Below, one piece after another: positions 40,800 to 58,091 of a stretch of DNA of 64,000 nt. Made by a program: the position numbers and the translations under genes. The stretch comes from Ailanthus altissimus (taxonomy: Eukaryota > Streptophyta > Magnoliopsida > Sapindales > Simaroubaceae): contig OX327696.1 of the NCBI GenBank assembly GCA_946807835.1, forward strand, positions 5,220,501 through 5,284,500, in the 5' to 3' direction. The first letter of the stretch is position 1. The number at the start of each line of letters is the position of its first letter. The notes under the pieces are model-generated. The model was not told the DNA's origin. It searched no databases and was given only the letters and a program-made list of their open reading frames with translations.

Positions 40800-41250
40800 T
40801 GCATAAATAAATAACATATGAATTTTTCTCAAATATTTTTAAAATTTAATCTCTATGACAATACAAATATTAGAAAAATTAGATTATCTCGATATTGAAC
40901 AAAATCAACACTAATATTATATATATATATATATAAATCAAAGTAATAGAAGATGAATGTTGATATACATATGAACATACTAACGTGACATTATTAAATA
41001 CTACCAAAAAATATATATAGTAAAATATAATTTTTTAATCATCATCAGTTAGTATAGTTTCTTTTTTTTTATCATTATAATACTATGTAATATAATCACT
41101 ACAATTTACACAAGATTTTACCATCATATATGCAACATTCAAACTAATTTTTATGTCTTGAACATTATACTATCTATTCCATAATTATTCAACATAGTTT
41201 TAAATTCTTTTCATCTAAAAGATGATGAATTTATAAAACAAAAAGGAATT
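40800..41250. other. A+T-rich non-coding stretch
   Basis: No gene recognised. Contains a TA run at about 40918-40936. Probably internal to the hAT-like remnant that spans 34675-41405. Confidence 0.4.
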
Positions 41251-41405
41251 TTCATGCCCAGCCCATGGGCATGGCATAACAATGAGCTGTGTTCGGCGAA
41301 GGTTTTCTGTATCAAGCTATGTCAATTCAGACATAAAAATTCACTTGGGTTAGTATTTCATGGGTCGTATTTGCATAACATAACCTATTTGCCACTTTTA
41401 TATTC
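41251..41405 (-). repeat. Probable terminal region of the hAT-like remnant
   Basis: Read on the minus strand it starts gtggcaaataggttatg and continues with words such as atacgacccatg. This resembles the GTGGCAAA...-type ends of plant hAT elements. Right after it the tandem-repeat unit that was cut at about 34674 resumes. Confidence 0.4.
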
Positions 41406-41411
41406 TCCCAT

Positions 41412-41510
41412 CCTTTTGTAGAGTGTGTTTGGATATGTATCAGTGCATAAATGTAATTTTTTATTATGATAATCTATTAATTATAGTATTAGTGGTCCTT
41501 TAACCTAATA
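41412..41510 (+). repeat. Detached continuation of the 34300-34674 tandem repeat
   Basis: ccttttgtagagtg, atcagtgcataaatgtaa and tatagtattagtggtccttt match the second half of the 34300-34674 unit in order and orientation. This suggests the DNA between was inserted into the repeat. Confidence 0.5.
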
Positions 41511-41925
41511 TTAATACTTAATATATATATTTATAATAACGTAAAGGATTTGAATAACAAAACTCCATATCTTTTTTCTTTTTGTACATAGAGTGACGTC
41601 AGGAGCATTTAAAACAAAATAGATTCTGTTTTTAATTTCTCCTAAGAATTTAAAATCAATAGACATTAATTAGATACTTATATTATGTTAGACATAACCA
41701 TATATTGGATTCATATCCATATGAATATAATTCAAGATCTATTACGTCAAATTATTAAGATAAATGTTGAAAAAAAACATCTCTGGAAAATTCATGGTAA
41801 TAGACTTGAAGATTAGGAGCCTTTAATAAGAATAAGAGTATAATGGTCTTCTACAGTCAAATTTATATAGGCTCAATAGGTTTCTCTCTCTATGATAGAA
41901 AAAGAAGAGAAGAGTTCTACGTGAA

Positions 41926-42411
41926 TTAATTTGACTTGGGGACTATAAAAGTATAATGCTCTATATCGTTGCTTGCTAGCAGTATGTCATTTACATATAA
42001 AACCAGGAAGATAAACTTACTCCCACTGAACTTATGATATATATATTCATCAAATGCATTTTTCTCAAAATCAAATGAGGTAGTCACTTGATGAAACTTA
42101 TGATACCATTGACGGGATGCTTGCTTGAAACCGTATATGGACTGCTTAAAACCGTATATGAACTTCTTTAATTTACAGACCATAATATTTCGGTCTCTAG
42201 ACACAAAGTTTTCTGTCTGCACCATATCTATAATTTTTTCAATATCACTACTGAGAAATACAGTCTTTACATCATTTTGATGTAGCTCTAAATTAAAATG
42301 AGCTATAAGTGCCATGATGATTTTAAAAGAGTTTTTCATTGATGTTGGAGAGAAAGTCTCTTTATAATCAATGTCTTCCTTTTGAGTGAAACCCTTAGTA
42401 ATGAGACACAT
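41926..42411 (-). pseudogene. Copia reverse transcriptase fragment with mutated active site
   Basis: A 161-codon open stretch on the minus strand. Motifs in order are FTQKEDIDYKETFSP, LHQNDVKTVFLSSDI (expected L-x-Q-x-DVKTAFLNG), IYGFKQASRQWY, and the polymerase box YVNDILLAS where the family has YVDD. The second catalytic Asp is therefore Asn and the enzyme would be inactive. A 24-base direct duplication makes IYGFKQS precede IYGFKQA. The frame is open only because it is short: upstream domains are full of stops and the downstream end of RT is missing. Confidence 0.85.
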
Positions 42412-44900
42412 TTATATCTTTTAATGTTGCCTTTTGAATCCGTCTTGGTCTTAAATATCCATTTGCAATCAATGAATTTTGTCCTTTTAGGCAACTCTTC
42501 AAGATTTCAAACGATATTATCTCTTATTAATTTCATCTCATCCTTTATGGCATTTATTTACTTATGAGAATTAGAACTTTGTTTGGCTTGACTGAAATTG
42601 ATTAGTTTATTTTGTTTAGTTTTATATCAAACTCATGTTATTGGAGATAAACGAAAAAATTATCTAAAATTGCACTTCTCCTTTCTCCAGTAGATATTCT
42701 TAATGGCACTTGTTCTTGAGGTTGTTGAGGTTGCTCTTGATGAATATGAGAAAATTCTTTATTTTAGATTGGGAGCTTTGTCTATTGTCTTGTATTTCTA
42801 AATCTGCTTCTTGAATAATGTTAGAAAAATAAGTCTGATCATTTTCAATAGCAGTTGTAGGAAGATAAATAAATTCATCTTCAAAGATAATATCCCTAAT
42901 ATACCTTATCCCCCCCCCCCCCCCCCAAACTCAACATCCTCAAGAAATTTAACATTCTCATTTCAAAAAAGGATTTACTTAAGGGATAAAAAAAAAATTG
43001 AAACCTCTCGATCTTCAAAATATCCAATAAAATAGCATCTAATAATTTATTAGGTCTATATGGACTAGCCTTAGCTAAATAACCTCAGACATGCAAATGC
43101 CTAATACTAGGTTTTTTTTCAGTCCACAACTCATACGGAGTTTTAGATACTACTTTACTTGGAACTCTATTAAGGATATAAACTGCAATCTTTAGTGCTT
43201 CTCCCTAGAGTGATTCAAGTGAAGAAGAATGATTAATTATGCTTCTCACCATTCTTTAAGTATTCAGTTTCATCTCTTAGCAACACCATTCATGCTTGGT
43301 TTCCAATACATTGTGTATTATAGGACGATGCCGCACTTCTCTAGGAATTTAGCAAAAAAGAAAGTAATTGACATTGTTCACCTAATCTGTCGTATCTGCT
43401 ATAGTATTCACCACCATGGTCAGATTTGTTAGCTTTAATTTTCTTACCAAGTTGATTTTCAACTTCAAATTTGAAATTATTAAACATGTCCAGAATTAGA
43501 ACTTCTCATAAATCAAGTAAAGGTACCCAAAAAAAGAATAGTCTGTACATAATAAAATATTGTTGCCCATTCCAAGAAGTCGTGAGGAATGGTCCATAAA
43601 TATCAGTATTTATTAGTTTTAAGACGTTATTGCTCTTGTTGACACTTAATTTTCTATTGTTTGTTTTCCCTTAATACATTTAATACAGATTTTAAAATCT
43701 GTTGAATTAAGAGAATCAAGAATTTCATCTAACACAAGTCCTTTTTTTTTATTATCTATTTAGAGAAATGTTTTAAATGCTTGTGCCATAACATAACGGA
43801 ATTCTCATCAATTAATTTTTATTTTGTGCCACGTTTATTAACATGCAAGGATTCATTAATATAAGCATGAATATTTAATGTATAAAAATTACCAATAAGA
43901 GAACCAATACTAATAATATTTGAATTTTGAAAGAGACTAACTTATTTTTGAATGAACAAAAATATCCTGATTTGTCCAAACTAAAAACAAAAAATATGTT
44001 TTGTCTAAATAACGATACATAATCAGTCTCATCTAATTCCAAATAATATATAGTCTTTAATTGTAATCTAAATAATCTTATAGCATTTAGAAGAGCTGCA
44101 TTATCATTTTTCACTTAGATGCATCTTTCAGCATCAATTGAAAACTGGCTCTTAAGACAACCTTACATAGACACACTTATATGAGTAGTTGCACTATATT
44201 TACCCACCAAGTGTGTTTAGGTATAAAAGTTAAATTAACTTCAGAATAAAGAAAATTGAGAAATGTATTTTTCTTAACATGCTATTTAGCGTACTTGGGA
44301 CAATTCTTTTTCAAATGACTAGCTTTTTTTTTACAAAAGAAATAAGTAATAATCGGATTTTATTTCTTTTACACCTTATTATGTGAAGTTCTCATTGCAG
44401 TTTTCTCTCATTTATTTCTTTTTCTTTACTAATTAGTAACCTTATTCTGAGAAATATTTGCTAAGTGAGTACTTTCAGTCTTTTTTCACTTTAATTTATC
44501 TTCCTATTGAAGACAATGTGAAATTAGCATTAAGAGTCTATTTAACCTTTTGGGTGTCATAACTTAATTTAAAATAATTATAGTGTGCACGAAGAGATAT
44601 CAAAATCAGATGCACGAACAAGTCATTAGACAGCTCCAACTTTAGTGCCTTTATCTTAAAGCGAGATTAGACATCTTATAATGTACTCCGTTATATTCCC
44701 TTTACTATTATACCTTATTGAAATAAGGTTAGCTAGTAGCATACTTGTTTCAGCCTTTTCATTTTTGGCAAAGCGTTATTCAATTTCCTCAAGAAATTTC
44801 TTAGCATTTTATTTCTAAAAAATAATGCCTTAAATATAAGAATAAAATTTATATTGACAGATATAGTAGAAGCAGATAAAACTTACAGAGAATACATAAT
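42412..44900 (-). pseudogene. Copia gag / integrase remnant of the minus-strand element
   Basis: On the minus strand the zinc knuckle reads FCKKKASHLKKNCPKYAK (about 44290-44350). Integrase core pieces KSDHGGEYYS and related blocks lie near 43420-43480, followed by connection sequence down to about 42990. Protease and GAG-pre-integrase parts are too decayed to place exactly. Numerous stops. A run of 17 C (plus strand, 42910-42926) sits inside the remnant. Confidence 0.65.
42910..42926 (+). repeat. Poly-C run of 17
   Basis: Seventeen consecutive C in a strongly A+T-rich background, inside the minus-strand Copia remnant. Length may be affected by sequencing or assembly error. Confidence 0.9.
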
Positions 44901-46231
44901 AAAATAACAAGCTCACAAGCATGTCATTATTTTAAGTATATGCATGCATGAAATAAATAAACATATAAAGGTGGGCCCCATCACGAGATACTTAGCACAA
45001 CATTGGTATTTAGTCTTTGGACAAAAATATTAATTGTAAATGGTACTTTTAATGCAGTAATCAAATGTTGATAATAAATTTTGCCAACAATAATCCTTTC
45101 TTTGGATCGATTTATTGTATGCAAAGAAAATGTGATAATTATCACATATTTATTACCGCAAATATGCCTATTATTTGGCCAAAAAATAATCTTCCATTGG
45201 CCCGATTATTTTTTTGCATAAATAATAAACATATTCATCTTTATATCCTAAAATAAAAAAAATCGATATAAAAGAGGTTACTTTGCCAATATGTTATTTC
45301 AATTAATTTATTTCAAAATATAAGACAAGTAGTGTAAAAACAAATAACTGAATGCCTATAAATTTAAAAAAAAAATTAAGTTTTTCTTATGCCCTGCAAT
45401 GGCATATGGCGCCAAGGTTGCTGTGATTACAATACAGTTAATGATTCAAAATAGGATAAATTATTGTTGAGTCAAATTCAAATGGGTTAAATTTTGGGTT
45501 AAATCTCTATGATTCAGGTCTAGTAGACTTGATTCTCCAAAAAATAACTGAAAACTCTAAATTTGAATCCTAAATTTGCTATTAGATTTGCAAATATCCA
45601 AAATAAATCACAAATAAATTTGGGTCAATTTTAAAATTTATTTATAAAATTTTCAAAGTTTGTAGATTAAATTATAATTACTTAAAGTTTGAGGGGGTTG
45701 ATTGAGAAATGCCAATTATATTGGGACCGATATAAAAATATTTCAAAATTTTGAGATCAAACTGTAATTACATAAAAATTTAGGGGGCTGTATAAAAATA
45801 GCAACAACTATAGGCACCTTATTTGATAATTTTCTAAATTTTAATAATTAAAATATAATTGACAAAACTTAAAAAGGTCTAAATGATATTTCTCAAATAA
45901 ACTCTAATTCATAAATTCTTTACGTGTCGCCGTCCTTTTTTTCTTTTTTTTAATACTTTAAACTGATAAAAAAATAAAAATCAACAAATGAAACCCGAAT
46001 GCTGATCTTTTTTATCCTCAATTTATTAAATCAATAACCTTTCATCATATTTTAACTTCAAATTATAATAAAAAAATATAAAATTAATATTTTTTTCTCA
46101 ATAAAATTATAAAAAATACATATATATATAATATCTTTACTTTAAATAAACATATGAAAAAGATATTAAAAATATAAATATATATAATAATAATTATAAT
46201 AATTTAGCATAATTTCTGTTCTGATACCACT
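44901..46231. other. Non-coding A+T-rich leader/upstream part of the minus-strand Copia
   Basis: Between the decayed gag and the 5' LTR. No domain recognised. The short open frame at 45065-45256 has no motif. Confidence 0.4.
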
Positions 46232-47003
46232 TATTAGATATAACCATATATTAAATTCATATTTATATGAATATAACCCAAAATTTATTATGTCAAATTA
46301 TCCAAATAAATGTTAAGAAAAATATACCTAAAATATTTATAGTGATGGACTTGAAGATTAGTCGCCTTTAACAAGAGTATAATAATCTTTCACAATTCAA
46401 TTTATGTAAGTTCAATAAATTTTTTTCTCTGTGATGAAAAAAAAAAAGAATTTTACGTGAATTAATTTAATTTAGGGATCGCAACTTTAAAAAAAGAAGT
46501 CTTTATATACTAAATTAAATTATAACCTCATTACTAATAATCTAACTAATATTAAATTTTTACATATAATAAATTCATATTAAATTAAATATTTTTAAAA
46601 TTTAATAAAATATAAATTATTTAAATTAATTTTTATTTAAAATAATTTATAATATATAATTATTATTAATATACGAACCATATAAAGGGAATAATAACAC
46701 TTATCACATTAGTCGCAATCCAATGTGCTATTAAACGACAAAATACATAATTTAATTCAATGTTTTAAGTTCATATTTGTTCGGATTCAAAAAAGAAAAA
46801 ACAAATTAAATCTGACACTCACCGGCTTCCTAACCTTTAAATTAAAAAAAAAAATTTAAACTACTTTTGACCAAGCTTAAAATATGTCATATATTTCAAT
46901 TTTATTTCTTTATTTTAGTAAGAAAAGCTAATTTCAAAATGAAGGGACGTTGTTATTATGAGGTAATATATTCATCTGCCTTTTATTTCTTCCTCTCTCT
47001 CTC

Positions 47004-47012
47004 TATATAAAT
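47004..47012 (+). promoter_or_regulatory. Candidate TATA box of OPR-b
   Basis: tatataaat lies 69-77 bases upstream of the OPR-b ATG at 47081, right after a CT-rich run (46991-47003). A transcription start about 30 bases downstream would leave a 5' untranslated region of about 45 bases. The same 19-bp direct repeat lies on both sides (46968-46986 and 47011-47029). Confidence 0.55.
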
Positions 47013-47080
47013 ATTCATCTGCCTTTTATCTTGTCTTAGTTTCAGTTCATATATAATTTCCATTCTTGTTCATTTTGAAT

Positions 47081-53710
<6,630 letters not shown>

Positions 53711-54509
53711 GTCTTCAAAAGTAAAAGACATGATAAATTATACATATTATTTATGAATAGTTTGGAATTATTGTGATTTATAAAATAGTTTCTTAATAGT
53801 GTACTAAAAAAAAAAAACTGCATTATTAAAAGTATTATAAGTGTACCATCTGATCACAAAGAATATACAACCCTAATTTTAAGTTAGGGATTTGAAACTT
53901 GATTGAGACCTAAGGTAATGTAAATATTGTAAATTATTTTCTCTTGTGACAGTGTATTGTCTTTTTATTATGAAATATGGGTTTGAGTTGGTGATGTATT
54001 ATTCAGTTGATGTAATAGTATTAAAAAAAGTATTGTAAATTATAAAATGATAAAGTATTTGTGGCAAATTTTACTGCTCATATGTTGTGCTGGTATACAA
54101 AATTATAATGACCATAATAGATACATGTTGAATTGTCTCATGCAAGTAAGAAATCAATAAATAAAATGTGAAATAATAAAAAAAATTGAAATCAACATAT
54201 TGTCTTATTTTCAAGACTAAACAATTATCAATTTTAAGATACGAGTGTCATACCAAAAAATAGATGCACTTACATGATGAAAGATTTTGATATTGGCATA
54301 AATGTGTATTAGGAAATCAATTAGGCTCTCTAATTTGATATCATTTAAGTATCAATTTTAGTTATAGTATTAATAATATTTATTAAAATTTTTACGTGTT
54401 TTAATATCTCTATAGCTGGTATTTAACATTATGGATCACCTAAATATTTTATGAAAGATTTTATCTGCAAATAACTAAAAATATAAAAGATCATACATAA
54501 TAAAGATAA
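53711..54509. other. Downstream region of OPR-b, no gene
   Basis: Contains the presumed OPR-b 3' untranslated region directly after the stop. A+T-rich; no domain or clear repeat. Confidence 0.5.
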
Positions 54510-55130
54510 AAAAAAATTATCACAAAACACAAGATATATGTTATTCAACAATAAATGCCTAGTTCACAGTGGATCAAAGATCCAAGTTTCTTTTATTAAC
54601 TGTTCACAAAGAATTCTATGTCACAAAATTTATCAAATCGCAAAGATCTTTGAGATAGTTAAAATCTTATAATAAGAGATTAATCAATAAATATAATGAA
54701 TAATTAGAGCTATCTCTTAAAGGATCTATTTCACTCTCTTAAATACTCAGTACTCAAGTGATCCCAGGATAGTACTCTTTTTCACATTCAGTACTCTAAT
54801 GCCTACCTAACTCTTTATTCTCGTTTATATTTACATCTTTGATGCTTATATTATTCGAAAGGGTTACAAGGGTTTGTTTAGGCTTTAAAACCTCTCTAAA
54901 AGCCTTAGACCTAGTTAGAATAGAGTCTACATATTTAGGGAGTTCAAAACCGACTCAAACTAATTAAGACAGTTTAAATTAAAAAACTTTTGAAATTGGG
55001 TGTTAGGAGCGACACTTCCAATGTCGCGGCACTGCTGCGATCTCATATTGATGCCATACATTAAGGGTTCTGTCCTTGGCACCATGACATAGAGAAGCTA
55101 ATGCTGTAACGCTCTTACTTGAAAAATATT
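54510..55130 (-). repeat. Weak LTR-like remnant
   Basis: Read on the minus strand, a G+C-rich islet (about 55120-55017, words such as cagtgccgcgac and gtgtcgctc) is followed by gagtcggttttgaactc, gactctattc and aacccttgtaacccttt. This is the same order seen at 5760-6005: islet, ttttggact..., gactcttact, cacttgtaaaccctt. The similarity is by eye and ends are undefined. Confidence 0.35.
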
Positions 55131-56794
55131 TTTATTTGTGTTTTCGTGCCCCTTCTTACTTTTTGACTCTTTGTTTTCGTTATTTTCTCATCTGTCCAAT
55201 ATATATTTGATTATGTGTTGATTTTTTATTGGTCTTTAACTCGATTATGTACAAACAAAATTTTGAATTATTAAAATTCCAACAATGTGATTAGTGGAGG
55301 ATTTTCAAATGAAAAAAAAAACACTTAATAAGAAAATAGGCTTTATGTAGATAAAGTAGTTAATTTTCCATTGATAAGAGTAGAATTAGTGATTAAAAGA
55401 TATTTTAAATATCCTACTAGATTATTTTATGAACTGAACGTGCAATAAGAATTGCTAGATGATGAACTAAGAACTTCTACAAGTTTTTAAGAAATTATAT
55501 TTTGATAAAAACTTCATTATTCTTTAGTCTTTTATCAATCAGTCAAATTTAAAACATAAATTACATTTGGTAATCAAGCCTTCAAGACCTTCAAGTATTA
55601 ATTATGTAAAATAAATTATAATTTTTTTATTTTTTAATAAATGATTAAGTGAAAACAACTTTTTTTTAAAAAAAATCTTTTCATGTTGTTTTAATCATAT
55701 TTATTTTGTAAATTATTTAATTTAAAAATATTTTTAACATATAAAGACGAATAACCATAACACTTAAAAAATATATAATTTTTGTTGCTAAAAACATAAC
55801 TTATCACTTATATATACAAATGCATTAATTAAATTTATTTAGATTTCCAACTAAATTTAAATTTATTCAAATTTCAACTTAAAAATAAATAGCACCTTAA
55901 TTTAATCAAGATTTTTTTAAAATTAAGTTAAGAAACAACAAGGAAGTATGAAATATCTGAATGACTAAACTTAAAACATATTTAGACTACCATTTGTTTT
56001 ATAAAAAAAAAATAGTAATTTGATTGTTTTGATTTTTTGGTCATTAATCGAACCAATCCATTTGGGAAAAGAAAATGGACCAAAAGCCCATATTGCTTTC
56101 AGTTAGGCCTATACCGGACAGCACCCAGCGGGTCTCTTTGCAGTGAGAGCTACTAACAAAGGAGATAATAATATCCGGGTTCTTAATTATTTACATTTAC
56201 TCTTGGAATGATATAGTTTGTTCGTTTATATTAAATAGGTCCCTTCTTATCCTTTAGTGTGAAGATATATACTCTAATATTGCGTTAGGACAAAAAGTAG
56301 GGTAAAATATTTTAGGATTTTTTTTAGTAAGTCTTATTTTATGTATTTATTTTAATAGAGTGTTTTCTTATTTGAGTTACAATTTGAGGAAAGTCTAGAT
56401 TATTTACTTAATACAATTTTTTTTTAGGGACAAAGAATGTTATTAGTATAAATAAATTTGTTATTTGTAATTTTTGGAGAAAATTCCTCAATAAGTAGGT
56501 TGTATTGTTGTTCATATAAAATTTTAATGTACCCTATGAATACTAAGAATACAACACGATTACACAATCGCCACCCGTATCTTAAATTGAAAAATATGCA
56601 AAAGCTTCATGATTGTACAAATTGTTAAATTATAATCATCATATTCAAAAAAGATTGAGGTTATTTTAGCCCATAAAATTCCATCTCAACGCCCTTTATT
56701 CGGTAAATTTACAAATAAAAAGTTAAGAAGATGATTTTTGTATAAAATTCCACAATGATTGTATTTGACATGTTTTGGCAATTAATTTGAAGAC
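55131..56794. other. A+T-rich intergenic sequence, no gene recognised
   Basis: Nothing recognised apart from a slightly G+C-richer stretch near 56030-56170. It ends at the stop codon of the OPR-c pseudogene on the minus strand. Confidence 0.5.
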
Positions 56795-56797
56795 CTA

Positions 56798-56962
<165 letters not shown>

Positions 56963-56993
56963 TCACCCACAACTTTGTTTCCATCTTCTCTAT

Positions 56994-57223
56994 TATTAAT
57001 GTGTGATATTGTTATTAATGTGTGATATTATATTATTGATATATTTAATATAATATTAATTATATTAATAATATAATATTTTTATTTTTTATAATTTATA
57101 ATTATTTTATTTTATGTATAATGTTACTTTTCTATTTTGTAATAAGTTAAAATCTATATAAAAACTCTAATTGTACAGTTTTTGATTCATAATGAAAATA
57201 TATATCTCTTTATATTTTTAACA
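56994..57223 (+). repeat. 5' LTR of the Copia in OPR-c
   Basis: 230 bp, begins TATTAATGTGTGAT (TG start mutated to TA) and ends ttttaaca. The first 40 bases contain ttattaatgtgtgatatt twice in tandem. Confidence 0.93.
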
Positions 57224-57234
57224 TGGTATCAGAG
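57224..57234 (+). promoter_or_regulatory. Primer-binding site of the Copia in OPR-c
   Basis: tggtatcagag directly abuts the 5' LTR; it matches the plant Copia initiator-tRNA-Met site. Confidence 0.93.
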
Positions 57235-58091
57235 TTGAAGACTTAATTTTTTCACTGTCTTGTTGTTCAGCAAAATTTGCCAGAATTTTTTTTTCGAAAA
57301 CTCTTAGAAAGCTTATTAGAGTTTTCATAGAAAGCCATCGGAGTTCATTGTAATCAACATTGCCTAGCTCAAAAAGTTCAGACACTGCTAGCTAGTTGAA
57401 CCCCACCAAAATCAGGTTTCTCCATCGCCACACACTCCTCTACGCGCCGTCCAAACTTTCTGTTGTTATTACTGTTCACATTGGATTCTGACCAATTTTT
57501 GGGCGTTAATGTGCATTATCCAAACGACTCTAAACAGAATCAACTAGAGATTTTAACGGCACTAGAATCTTGCGATCTGAAGCTGCACGAGCCCCAACGC
57601 GCCTCGAAATAGAACTGTCGTCCATCTTAAATCTTCGCCATTTTTTGGCGCATGGTTTCTCATTGTTGGCTTCATTCATCTCCTCGTCGCCGGATGTATC
57701 AACCTATGGTGTCTCTGTATCCCAATTGGTCCTTCGATTTGCAATAAGCGTCTATTTATAAATTTTTTAATAATTTGAGGTCAGATCATTATTTTTAATG
57801 CTTTTATGGTAATTTTGATATTTGTAAAAGTTTTTGGTCATTTTTAATTTATATAATCTTTAGGGGTCAGTTTATAATTTACAAAAGTTTAAAGGTTATT
57901 TTATAATTTATTAAAAGTCTTAGGGTTAAATTGTAATTATTAAAAGCTTAGGGACTTATTCAAATTAGTTGAGGGATTAAAAAAAAGTATTAAATTTTTT
58001 TTAAATTTATAAATAAGTCAGATACTTCTCAACTTTTTTTCCCTACTGGTTCTATTTACCTAAGCCATGTCATAATTGCCATTTACCTAGA
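57235..58091 (+). other. Leader of the Copia in OPR-c, gag not recognisable
   Basis: About 860 bases where gag would be expected. One open frame (57570-57761) shows no Gag or zinc-knuckle motif. Either gag was deleted or it is decayed beyond recognition. Confidence 0.6.

Larger units (their letters stand above)
41686..46564 (-). mobile_element. Copia retrotransposon remnant on the minus strand
   Basis: Related LTR sequences lie at 41686-41940 (3' side of the element, truncated) and 46232-46564 (5' side). They share ataaccatatattn, tgaatataa and gacttgaagattag blocks. On the minus strand the primer-binding site gtggtatcagaac lies at about 46219-46231, next to the 5' LTR. Coding order on the minus strand is zinc knuckle (about 44290-44350), integrase (about 42990-43520) and reverse transcriptase (42411-41940). 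RNase H is missing: the polymerase frame runs almost directly into the 3' LTR, so a deletion removed RNase H and part of the LTR. Flanking tatta / tataa may be the target duplication. Confidence 0.8.
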
